DNA of 46,295 bases, from the NCBI GenBank assembly GCA_007116145.1, contig SKJB01000131.1:1-46295 (forward strand), written 5' to 3'. Of this stretch, positions 23,796-31,581 are shown piece after piece. The position numbers and the translations under genes are program-made. Position 1 is the first letter of the stretch. The number at the start of each line of letters is the position of its first letter. The stretch comes from Limnochordia bacterium. Its GTDB lineage: Bacteria; Bacillota; Limnochordia; Darwinibacteriales; DTU012. The notes under the pieces are model-generated. The model had not been told where the DNA came from. It saw only the letters and a list, made by a program, of their open reading frames with translations, and did not search any database.

Positions 23796-25140
23796 AGTGG
23801 GTTGGAAAATTACTGCATATTCGGTTTTAGTTACCACGCTCACAATTGTACTAGCTAGTTTTATGATAAATCAGGCACTAGACAGACAATTTATTGCCTA
23901 TCTGGCAGAAAGTGAGAATGAACGTAACCAACAGATTATAGCAACCATTCAGGCGTTATATAGAGAAACCCCTAGCTGGCCAGGAATTAGAGAAGACCTA
24001 GAGGTCCTTAGTCTGGTCACAAACTCGCAAATCCGGATAATTGATGTAAATGGTAATCTATTATTCGAGACATTTCAGATGCGTAGAGGACCCAGACACC
24101 AATCAATGATGGAAGCAGGGAATGCATCGACATACACCACCGAGGAAAAAATTTTTTTCGATAATGCAGTACGTGCAAGGGTACAAGTAACTACCGTTAG
24201 CCAGCGTATGGGCAGATTACACAATACACAAGACATTCTATTTCGGCAAACGATCAACAATTCAGTAATTCAAGCAGGCTTCTTATCTCTACTCTTTGCT
24301 TTACTGATAAGCTATATATTGTCAAATCGATTGACCAAGCCTTTATTGACACTGCTGACTTCTGTTCGAAATTTTGGTCGAGGAGACCTTAGCCAACGCG
24401 TTTTGATAACTAGTAACGATGAGATCAGCTGGTTAAACCAAGCGTTCAACGAGATGGCTGCAAATCTACAGAATTTGGAGGTTATACGCAAAAAATCGAC
24501 AGACGACGTCGCTCATGAATTGCGCACGCCACTAACGACAATTAGAGGATATTTAGAAGCGATGAGTGATGAAGTACTAGAAGCAAACAAGGAAAACCTA
24601 GGCGTTGTCTACGATGAGACAGAGCGACTGATCCAGTTAGTTAATGATCTCCATGAACTAGCCCAGGCTCAAGCTCCCTTACGCATTAAGGAAGATGTCG
24701 ACATGGTAAAACTAATACGAGCATTAGTTTCTAGGTTTCGTTCATTATTTCAAGAAAAACAGATAAGTCTTGACCTTGAATTACCAACAAGCGCCTTAAT
24801 ACGTAGTCATGGTCGAAGTCTAGAACGGGCAATTGGAAATGTACTAATTAATGCATGGAAATATACTCCAAAGGGTGGAGCTGTCAACATATACTTAGAA
24901 TCAAATCAGGAGTACATGATTCTAAAGATATCTGACACTGGAATTGGTATGTCTGTTGATGACTTACCATTTATTTTTGAACGATTTTATCGAGCAGATA
25001 TCTCGCGCTCAAGATCAACAGGTGGCACAGGAATTGGTCTAGCAATCACTCGTGAAATTATCGAAGCTCACGGTGGACAGATTTCCGCTAAAAGTGAAAT
25101 TAATGTAGGTAGTGAATTTACCATTAGGCTGAAGTTGTAA
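23785..25140 (+). CDS. Membrane sensor histidine kinase
   Basis: About 451 residues from ATG 23785 (ATG 23779 is an alternative), overlapping the regulator by 11 bases. Two membrane helices (residues about 10-30 and 160-185) flank an extracytoplasmic sensor of about 130 residues. HAMP follows, then the HisKA box with His244 (D-D-V-A-H-E-L-R-T-P-L-T-T-I-R-G), and the HATPase with the N box (I-G-N-V-L-I-N-A-W-K-Y-T-P), G1 D-T-G-I-G-M, F box F-I-F-E-R-F-Y-R-A-D and G2 G-G-T-G-I-G-L-A-I. All catalytic elements are intact. It resembles BaeS/ResE-type kinases; ligand unknown. Confidence 0.93.
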   Translation: MLSRVGWKITAYSVLVTTLTIVLASFMINQALDRQFIAYLAESENERNQQIIATIQALYRETPSWPGIREDLEVLSLVTNSQIRIIDVNGNLLFETFQMRRGPRHQSMMEAGNASTYTTEEKIFFDNAVRARVQVTTVSQRMGRLHNTQDILFRQTINNSVIQAGFLSLLFALLISYILSNRLTKPLLTLLTSVRNFGRGDLSQRVLITSNDEISWLNQAFNEMAANLQNLEVIRKKSTDDVAHELRTPLTTIRGYLEAMSDEVLEANKENLGVVYDETERLIQLVNDLHELAQAQAPLRIKEDVDMVKLIRALVSRFRSLFQEKQISLDLELPTSALIRSHGRSLERAIGNVLINAWKYTPKGGAVNIYLESNQEYMILKISDTGIGMSVDDLPFIFERFYRADISRSRSTGGTGIGLAITREIIEAHGGQISAKSEINVGSEFTIRLKL

Positions 25141-25217
25141 TAATCTGTAAATTACCTCTCGTCTAGGATAATTATTTAACTTCGCATAATATATATTATG
25201 TAAACTAAAAAATAGAG

Positions 25218-25265
25218 AACGTTAAAGCCTACGACCAATGAAACTCGATCGTAGGCTTTAACGTT
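25218..25265. terminator. Bidirectional terminator between kinase and LamG-like gene
   Basis: Perfect 17-bp arms (25218-25234 and 25249-25265) with a 14-base loop, between convergent genes. Confidence 0.8.
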
Positions 25266-25274
25266 TGGAGATCC

Positions 25275-26195
25275 CTAGCGTTCGTTGGGTAACGACATGA
25301 TTTGAATATCATTACCTGATCTAGCTGTATTGCGAATTGTAAGATCGCTAATCATCCCTCTTAACCGGCGATCTTGTGCATGATTATTGCCAATAAAATA
25401 AGTAACACTTTGGGGAAGTTTTAATGGTTGGGGACTCCCCGATTCGACTGTTAATCTCTGCTCCTTGCCATCTATAAGCACTGATAGGGTTTCTCCATCG
25501 TGAATGAGCTTTATATTATGCCAACGTCCGAGCTGGATAGAGTTAGACTCTGTACTCACACGATATTCGCTGAACATAATAACTAAACTGTTCCTATTAT
25601 AGCGTGGCCCTGTATTCACCATCATCATCAGATCAAAATCTTCTTCGTTGGATGTTGTGATAAGCCGTGCATATCCTAAGTCTTCCACTGGTCCAAAGTC
25701 ATCTAGATATACGTTCATTTCTAACGTTAACTCCTGAAATTGACTCAAATCCGCAGTTAAGATAGCACCCCCATGGTTAGTAGAGGGGAACCTCAACCCT
25801 TCAAAGCGACCTAGGGTACCGACTGTAACCGGTGACCTAAAGATAATCGTATAATTACGATCAAGATCTCTAAAACCACCAAGCGCCCTATCATAAAGAC
25901 TGCTTCTGAAGTTAAAGACTGCTTCTAATGGGTCGATAACTGGTAAACTTACTACATCCCGATACGCTTTTAGCGCACCTAAGTAGTATTGCAAATCAAG
26001 GATAAAATTGGGGCGAGCCGAGTTCCCTCGTTCAGCCCGGGTAATACTGCTTTCTAATCCTGCAATAATTTCATTAAGACTCTCAATTGAGCCTTGTTCT
26101 GTTCCTCCTAACCATGCGCCATATCCTAAAACTGGACCAGAAAAAACCAACACGATTAATAAACATATTAACACGATACGAGACAAATTACTCAT
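25275..26195 (-). CDS. Secreted LamG/concanavalin-like protein
   Basis: 306 residues. Residues 1-24 are a signal peptide or anchor (hydrophobic I-V-L-I-C-L-L-I-V-L-V-F). A helical segment (about 35-85) precedes a beta-sandwich of about 200 residues with the LamG/concanavalin pattern: L-T-L-E-M-N-V-Y-L, L-G-R-W-H-N-I-K-L-I-H-D-G, L-S-V-L-I-D-G-K-E-Q, and a closing R-G-M-I-S-D-L-T-I-R-N. Such domains bind carbohydrate or protein at the cell surface; ligand unknown. ATG 26195 has GAGAGAGG directly abutting it, so TTG 26186 is an alternative start. Single gene, convergent with the two-component system. Confidence 0.7.
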   Translation of the reverse strand: MSNLSRIVLICLLIVLVFSGPVLGYGAWLGGTEQGSIESLNEIIAGLESSITRAERGNSARPNFILDLQYYLGALKAYRDVVSLPVIDPLEAVFNFRSSLYDRALGGFRDLDRNYTIIFRSPVTVGTLGRFEGLRFPSTNHGGAILTADLSQFQELTLEMNVYLDDFGPVEDLGYARLITTSNEEDFDLMMMVNTGPRYNRNSLVIMFSEYRVSTESNSIQLGRWHNIKLIHDGETLSVLIDGKEQRLTVESGSPQPLKLPQSVTYFIGNNHAQDRRLRGMISDLTIRNTARSGNDIQIMSLPNER

Positions 26196-26308
26196 CCTCT
26201 CTCTATACAGTTTATATTTATTCTTTATTCTATCAAGGAACGAAAATACCTTCTAAGAAATTCGTGATCACTCAACGAAGTGCCTTGGGCTGCGTTGAAA
26301 TAGACAAT

Positions 26309-27265
26309 CTAATACCCTGCTAGAAAGTCGATGGCATTCTTTAAGCTTTGTTTGTTCTGGTATCGCTTCAGGTTAGCGCAAAAAATCTGTTGCGTTCGTC
26401 GGCGGTTAGAAAGCGAACGACCAGAACTATGAGAAGTTAGAATCACATTATCTAGTTTCCATAATGGGCTCTCTTGTGGTAATGGTTCAGGACTCGTTAC
26501 ATCTAAGCCTGCACCCGCGATTCTCTTTTCTTGCAATGCTTCGATTAGTGCTTCCTGATCGACTAAGGCACCGCGGCCGATATTCACTAGATACGAACTG
26601 CTTTTCATCATAGCAATACGCTTGCGGCTAAGCATATTCTCTGTTCTTGTCGTGTGTGGTAGAGCGAGAACTAAATAATCGGAGTGGGCTACTACTTCAT
26701 CGATACCTTCTTCACCATATAAACGCTCAATATAACCGGGGATATTCGTAGGGTTTCGCTTAACGGCAAGTACCTTCGCTCCGAAAGCGTGCCCTCGTTT
26801 TGCTACCTCATGACCAATATCTCCTAAACCAACGATACCTAAAGTCGAACCAAAGAAGTCTCTCTTCGGTGCTTCGCTATGCCAATGTTTTGCATTCTGA
26901 TTGCGAAAGTGAGCAGGTAGACTGCGCCCAAAAGAAAGGATTAAAGCAAAAACATGCTCAGCAATGGGCATCCCATATACACCACTAGATGTTGTAACAA
27001 TTATGTCCTTGTTATGGTAGAGACTTTGATCGGTAAACCCATCAGCGCCTGCGCTTGGTAAGTGGAGCCAGCGCAACTTCTGCGCATCTTGCAGCTGATC
27101 ATGGGTTGGCTTGCCCATAATCACTTCGGCCTCTGCCAGATGCTTAGAAGATACCTCTTTATCCGATTCAGCCCATACATTAGCATTAGGGGCAATGCTT
27201 AGTATTTCATTCCGCTCGGCTTCATCACATCCAGATAAAATCAAAATAGACAGTCTGCTTTGCAC
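26309..27265 (-). CDS. D-2-hydroxyacid dehydrogenase (NAD-dependent)
   Basis: 318 residues from GTG 27265, preceded by AGGAGGT. The Rossmann domain has G-L-G-D-I-G (about residue 145) and the catalytic set typical of the family: Arg in N-I-G-R-G-A-L-V-D, Glu in D-V-T-S-P-E-P-L-P, and His in L-T-S-H-S-S-G. The sequence L-H-L-P-S-A-G-A-D near residue 67 and the L-P-A-H-F-R-N-Q patch resemble YneE/GhrA-like members acting on glyoxylate or hydroxypyruvate; substrate is not determinable here. The gene precedes no obvious partner; trpS lies upstream on the same strand with about 140 bases between. Confidence 0.9.
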   Translation of the reverse strand: MQSRLSILILSGCDEAERNEILSIAPNANVWAESDKEVSSKHLAEAEVIMGKPTHDQLQDAQKLRWLHLPSAGADGFTDQSLYHNKDIIVTTSSGVYGMPIAEHVFALILSFGRSLPAHFRNQNAKHWHSEAPKRDFFGSTLGIVGLGDIGHEVAKRGHAFGAKVLAVKRNPTNIPGYIERLYGEEGIDEVVAHSDYLVLALPHTTRTENMLSRKRIAMMKSSSYLVNIGRGALVDQEALIEALQEKRIAGAGLDVTSPEPLPQESPLWKLDNVILTSHSSGRSLSNRRRTQQIFCANLKRYQNKQSLKNAIDFLAGY

Positions 27266-27402
27266 CGCAGTAACCTCCTAAGAAATAAGAATTCCACCCT
27301 CTATTCGCAACGAATCACAGGGATGATTATACATACGTCACGTTTGAAAAAGAGATGAATCACCGTAAGTAACTCATCCCCAGCTAGTTATTTCGCTTAC
27401 GT

Positions 27403-28392
27403 TTAGCTAACGGGAAACTTAAAACCCATTACCTCACGCACTTGTTTTAAGGTTTCTTGAGCTTCGATACGCGCTCTATCCCCACCTGCCATGAGAACAT
27501 CCTTGAGATAGTCTGGCTTTGCTAGTAATTCTGCTCGACGCTCACGGATCGGAGTTAAGTGCTCCACAATCCCCTCACCAATTGTATGCTTCAGATCCGA
27601 ATAGCGCAATTGCTCATTCGCGTAATCTGTTTTGAATTGCCTATAGACGTCAGGCTCTGTAAAAGCTTCTAGTAACAGAAATAAATTCTTAACTCCTGGA
27701 CCCATTTCACCACCTTGTGGACCTGGATCTGTCACAGCTCTACGAATTTTCTTGCGAATGGATTCCGGTTTTTCATCGAGAGAAATACAGCTGCCTTCTA
27801 TACTCTTAGACATTTTGCTCGTAGGATCATTAAGAGCCATTACGCGAGCACCTGAGGTTAAGAGAGGTTGGGGCTCTGGAAATATCTCCCCAAAGGTTGT
27901 GTTAAACCTCCTGGTAATTTCGCGAGCCAACTCGAGATGCTGGATTTGATCATCCCCTACTGGTACTAAATCCGCTTTATACAAAATGATATCTGCTGTC
28001 TGTAGTACGGGATAGTTCATTAACCCAGCAAAAATATTGCCTTTTTGCCGTGCAGATTTGTCTTTAAATTGGGTCATTCGCTCCAAAGAACCAAGCGAAG
28101 TCAAGCACGTTAAATACCACGTTAATTCGGTGTGTTCTGGTACGGATGATTGTACAAATAACGTAACTTTCTCTGGATTGAGACCGACTGCGAGATTTGT
28201 TGCCGCTACATCCAGAATGCGATCATAAATTTGATTTGGATCATAGGCTAATGTAATAGCATGAAAATCAACAATACAAAATAAACTATCATATTTATCT
28301 TGGAGTGCTACCCAGTTCCGAATTGCTCCTAAATAATTGCCTATATGTACATTTCCCGTTGGTTGAATGCCAGAAAAGACGCGTCTAGCCAA
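27403..28392 (-). CDS. trpS: Tryptophanyl-tRNA synthetase
   Basis: About 329 residues. I place the start at TTG 28392, eight bases after AGGAGG; TTG 28398 would be too close. The class I signatures are the HIGH motif as G-N-V-H-I-G-N near residue 15 and K-M-S-K-S near residue 193. G-D-D-Q-I-Q-H-L-E-L-A-R is the usual TrpRS helix. Length is normal. The upstream region carries a plain SigA promoter and no T-box leader that I can find, so tRNA-Trp sensing is unlikely to control it at this level. A tRNA-Trp gene lies 16 kb away in the same window. Confidence 0.97.
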   Translation of the reverse strand: MARRVFSGIQPTGNVHIGNYLGAIRNWVALQDKYDSLFCIVDFHAITLAYDPNQIYDRILDVAATNLAVGLNPEKVTLFVQSSVPEHTELTWYLTCLTSLGSLERMTQFKDKSARQKGNIFAGLMNYPVLQTADIILYKADLVPVGDDQIQHLELAREITRRFNTTFGEIFPEPQPLLTSGARVMALNDPTSKMSKSIEGSCISLDEKPESIRKKIRRAVTDPGPQGGEMGPGVKNLFLLLEAFTEPDVYRQFKTDYANEQLRYSDLKHTIGEGIVEHLTPIRERRAELLAKPDYLKDVLMAGGDRARIEAQETLKQVREVMGFKFPVS

Positions 28393-28453
28393 AGTCAATT
28401 CCTCCTTAATTCGATTACTCTATACGAAGCTACTTGTGATAGGGACGAGTTCT

Positions 28454-28482
28454 ATTATATCCAAGATATGTGAGAAATGCAA
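28454..28482 (-). promoter_or_regulatory. trpS promoter
   Basis: Minus strand TTGCAT (28482-28477), 17-base spacer, TATAAT (28459-28454), about 60 bases before the start codon. Confidence 0.65.
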
Positions 28483-28629
28483 CTTATTCATGTATTCCAT
28501 GGTCATCCTGTGCATACTAACAAGAATTGTATTCCAATTCTGTTTGCCACTTCGCATGCCAACCATGAGCTATTTATGGTAAACTATCAGTATAGTAAAA
28601 GTAAATCGAGTAGAAAGCGATGATACATA

Positions 28630-29763
28630 ATGGAAAAGCTAGTAATATTTATTGCCTTCTTTGATAACCTCTCACAACAACCGATAATCTCACCCCTAGC
28701 TGCAGCCTTCGGTGCCTCCCCTTTATTGATCGGACTTATCGTTGGCACGTACTCATTAGGGAGCATTCTTGGGAATGTGTACTCGCTTTATATTTGTCGC
28801 AAACTTGGGTTGCGTACCACGATCTATCTTTCTTTCATGCTTGTTAGCGTCGTGCTTGTAAGCTATGCACTCATTCAAACATCCGAACAATTACTGATCG
28901 TTCGTATACTCCACGGCGCGGCAGCGGGGATCGGTGTACCCTGTATTTTTTCCTTGGTAAGCCAAGCACGGCAACAGGGCAGGAAGATGAGTGAAGTGGG
29001 CCAAATAATTGGCTTAGCCGCCATTACAGGGCCTCCTCTTGCCGGGGTTGTTAGTAGTCGTTGGGGGAGTTCCACAGTGTTTGTTGGACTAGCACTTCTA
29101 TTTGCCTTTGGCGCACTCTTGATCCCAACTTTACCCCAGCAAAATCCTCCCAAGAAACCAGAAATTAACATTAAAGCAGTGCTTATTGACAACGGACTAC
29201 ACATCGCTTATGCAAGTGCTTTTTCATTAATGTTTTCCACTGGTATGCTTGGGTTTTGGTTTCCACTTCAGTTACTAGCACTTGGTTACCCCCTCTCTTC
29301 CACAGGAATGCTTTTTGGTTTATTTGGTGTTACAGCCATATGTGTCATGGGCATTGCCAGGACTTACGGTATCAAGACACCAGTACATTATGTTTGCCTT
29401 GGATTTGTCTCAATCTGTCTAGGCTTGTCTGTATTCACGATATCTAGTAATCTTTGGTATATGGGCGTTGCAATGATCTTGTATGGATTCGGGTTTGGTT
29501 TGGTCTTTCCTGCTATGAACATAGTCTTGATAAATAGCACATCAATTACCAATCGCACAAGTGCTTATGCAATTTTTCACAGTTTTTTCTCTCTTGCAGT
29601 TTTTTTAGCACCTTTGCTTGGTGGGATGATCTATACTCGTTTCAACCCTTTGCTCTTGGTACTATTTGTCATTGGGATGAGCTTCCTTGTTTTTTTGAAG
29701 ATTGGTTTATCTAGAAGAGTATTGGACATAATTAGTAAAGAAAGAGGTGATCCCGTATCTTAA
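28630..29763 (+). CDS. MFS transporter
   Basis: 377 residues, about twelve membrane helices. It has the helix 2-3 loop of MFS proteins in diverged form (S-L-Y-I-C-R-K-L-G-L-R), the N-terminal half motif G-x-x-x-G-P-P-L-A-G (A-A-I-T-G-P-P-L-A-G-V), and a repeat of the fold after residue 190. This is the drug-exporter style; substrate unknown. The ATG at 28630 has only a weak GAAAGCGATG Shine-Dalgarno. Its last codons contain a near-perfect ribosome-binding site for the next gene, indicating translational coupling to the prenyltransferase. Confidence 0.85.
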   Translation: MEKLVIFIAFFDNLSQQPIISPLAAAFGASPLLIGLIVGTYSLGSILGNVYSLYICRKLGLRTTIYLSFMLVSVVLVSYALIQTSEQLLIVRILHGAAAGIGVPCIFSLVSQARQQGRKMSEVGQIIGLAAITGPPLAGVVSSRWGSSTVFVGLALLFAFGALLIPTLPQQNPPKKPEINIKAVLIDNGLHIAYASAFSLMFSTGMLGFWFPLQLLALGYPLSSTGMLFGLFGVTAICVMGIARTYGIKTPVHYVCLGFVSICLGLSVFTISSNLWYMGVAMILYGFGFGLVFPAMNIVLINSTSITNRTSAYAIFHSFFSLAVFLAPLLGGMIYTRFNPLLLVLFVIGMSFLVFLKIGLSRRVLDIISKERGDPVS

Positions 29764-30620
29764 AAAACTGGTGGTTAAGTCTTCGTCCCTTTAGTTTTAC
29801 TGCTTCGCTGATTCCGTTAGCACTTGGTAGTATACTAGCCATGAGAGTTACATCCTTAAATCTTTTCGGTCTAATTCTCACATTTTGTGCTGGTCTTACC
29901 TACCATGTGATCGCCAATGTGTTTAATAGTTACTATGACTGGGAAAATGGGTTTGATTCACCCCGCGGTCCCCAAGTAGTCCCTATATTGCTAGATAGGC
30001 GTATGGGATCAAAAGCATTATACCGTTGTGGATTGGTTTTTTTGATCTTTGGATGTTGTTTAACAATACTTCTAGGTTTCTTATATGGGATAACAATCTT
30101 TATCCTCGGTGTAGTCGGTGTAGCATCAGCTTATTATTATACCGCTCCACCTATTGCTTATAAGTATCGCGGTTGGTCACTCCCTGTTGTCTTCGTTACT
30201 ATGGGTGTTTTGCTTACCATAAGCGCTTATCTTGTGCAAACTGCTGCCTGGAGTTGGGCTGTGCTTATACTTACCCTACCCATAGCCTTTTTGGTTGCCG
30301 CAATACTACAGGCAAATGAGTTAAGGGACTATATCACAGATAGCTCACACGGCTGTATATCGCTAACGATTGTAACAGGCGTACCTGTGGGAATCGAGAT
30401 ATATCGGTGGTTATTATTAACGCCATACATCATAGTGGTGACCTTGGTGATAACGAAAGTAATTGCCTTTCCTAGCCTCCTAGTGTTGCTTACCGTAGGT
30501 CAATCGTTCTCACTCATCGCTCAAGCAGAAGAGCGCAACCTCACACCGCTCGTAGTTTCTACGGCAAAACTACATGCAACATTTGGTTTAACGTATCTTT
30601 TCGGTATGCTATTCCGCTAA
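29757..30620 (+). CDS. UbiA/MenA-type prenyltransferase (apparent AUC start)
   Basis: About 287 residues if started at ATC 29757. The frame is open from 29751, and residues 2-28 (L-K-N-W-W-L-S-L-R-P-F-S-F-T-A-S-L-I-P-L...) read as the usual first helix of MenA-like enzymes, so the first ATG (29841) would delete it. AAAGAGGTGATC at 29741-29752 matches the anti-Shine-Dalgarno at 11 of 12 positions. Asp-rich motif 1 is N57-S-Y-Y-D-W-E-N-G-F-D67 and motif 2 is N187-E-L-R-D-Y-I-T-D; both bind the prenyl diphosphate. It would attach a polyprenyl chain to an aromatic acceptor, for example in menaquinone synthesis; no other quinone gene is here. Confidence 0.85.
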   Translation: MLKNWWLSLRPFSFTASLIPLALGSILAMRVTSLNLFGLILTFCAGLTYHVIANVFNSYYDWENGFDSPRGPQVVPILLDRRMGSKALYRCGLVFLIFGCCLTILLGFLYGITIFILGVVGVASAYYYTAPPIAYKYRGWSLPVVFVTMGVLLTISAYLVQTAAWSWAVLILTLPIAFLVAAILQANELRDYITDSSHGCISLTIVTGVPVGIEIYRWLLLTPYIIVVTLVITKVIAFPSLLVLLTVGQSFSLIAQAEERNLTPLVVSTAKLHATFGLTYLFGMLFR

Positions 30621-30694
30621 GATTGACAAGGATGGAAGGAATGTTTCATCTCCACCTCGAATAGTACAATGATGCGAAAGGGGATGACAAATAA

Positions 30695-31540
30695 ATGAAC
30701 GCTACAAAAATAAAACTAATTACAGATACTGCGTCTGATTTACCCGATGAATTGTTAAGTAAACATGACATCCATATGGTACCTTTAACAATTCATTTCG
30801 GTGAAAAAGAGTACAAAGACCGGGTAGAGTTGCCAATACCTGCTTTTTACAAAGAGCTAGCGGCCAATACGAGCCTGCCGAGCACGAGTCAGGTTAACCC
30901 TGACCAATTTATTGAAGTGTACAAACGGTATTTAGCAGAAGGCTACAAAATACTAGTCGTTGGTATTTCACTTAAGCTCAGTGGTACATTACAAAGTGCT
31001 CAGATTGCCAAAGATATGCTAGAATCGGATGAAATTACCATTTTTGATAGTAAATCCGCTTCATTAGGTGAAGGATTGTGTGTACTTAAAGCTGCTCAGT
31101 GCATTGCTGAAGGAATGACAATCCCACAGATTGTTCAAGTATTAGAAACCCAGCGTGCTGAAGCAACTGGACTTTTTGTACTCGATTCGCTGCAACACTT
31201 AGTACGTGGCGGACGTTTAAGCAAAACCCAAGCAGTTGTGGGTTCCGTGTTAAACATTAAACCACTTCTGTCTTTTGCAAATTCTGGTGAAATTGTTGTC
31301 AAAGAAAAGGTGCGTTCGCAAAAACGTGCCCTACAAATCATTATCAACCGCTTCAAGGAACAAAACCTAGACTTTTCAACAAAAACCATGGGTATTATCA
31401 ATACCGAGTGCTTAGAATTAGCAAACGAATTTGCTAAAGTTGTCCAAGAGGAGTTTAGCCCAAAAGATATTATTATTGCTACTGGTGGAGCAACGATTGG
31501 CACTCATGTGGGTACTGGTGGAATTGGACTTTTTTGTTAG
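30695..31540 (+). CDS. DegV family fatty-acid-binding protein
   Basis: 281 residues. The N-terminal D-T-A-S-D-L-P matches the DegV start, followed by V-P-L-T-I-H-F-G-E-K-E-Y-K-D, S-T-S-Q-V-N-P (the lipid head-group contact T-S-Q-P-S in most members), I-S-L-K-L-S-G-T-L-Q-S-A, and G-R-L-S-K-T-Q-A near residue 173. It belongs to the FakB type, which presents fatty acids to the kinase FakA; no FakA is visible, so the ligand is unproved. ATG 30695 follows AAAGGGGATG. A hairpin terminator lies 12 bases after the stop. Confidence 0.92.
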   Translation: MNATKIKLITDTASDLPDELLSKHDIHMVPLTIHFGEKEYKDRVELPIPAFYKELAANTSLPSTSQVNPDQFIEVYKRYLAEGYKILVVGISLKLSGTLQSAQIAKDMLESDEITIFDSKSASLGEGLCVLKAAQCIAEGMTIPQIVQVLETQRAEATGLFVLDSLQHLVRGGRLSKTQAVVGSVLNIKPLLSFANSGEIVVKEKVRSQKRALQIIINRFKEQNLDFSTKTMGIINTECLELANEFAKVVQEEFSPKDIIIATGGATIGTHVGTGGIGLFC

Positions 31541-31551
31541 ATAAGCAAACG

Positions 31552-31581
31552 AAGCGTGTAAGCATCTGGCCTTACACGCTT
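31552..31581. terminator. Bidirectional terminator between degV-like and yhaN-like genes
   Basis: Arms 31552-31562 and 31571-31581 (11 bp, perfect) with an 8-base loop. The right arm encodes the last codons and stop of the yhaN-like gene on the other strand. Confidence 0.7.

Noticed and set aside
27280-27302. Minus-strand AGGGTGGAAT resembling a T-box core between trpS and the dehydrogenase gene
   Set aside because: Only the first seven bases fit AGGGTGGNACCGCG, it lies after trpS rather than before it, and there is no specifier hairpin.
29841-30620. Prenyltransferase starting at the first ATG
   Set aside because: This would remove the first membrane helix and leave motif 1 only about 28 residues from the N-terminus; no Shine-Dalgarno precedes that ATG.
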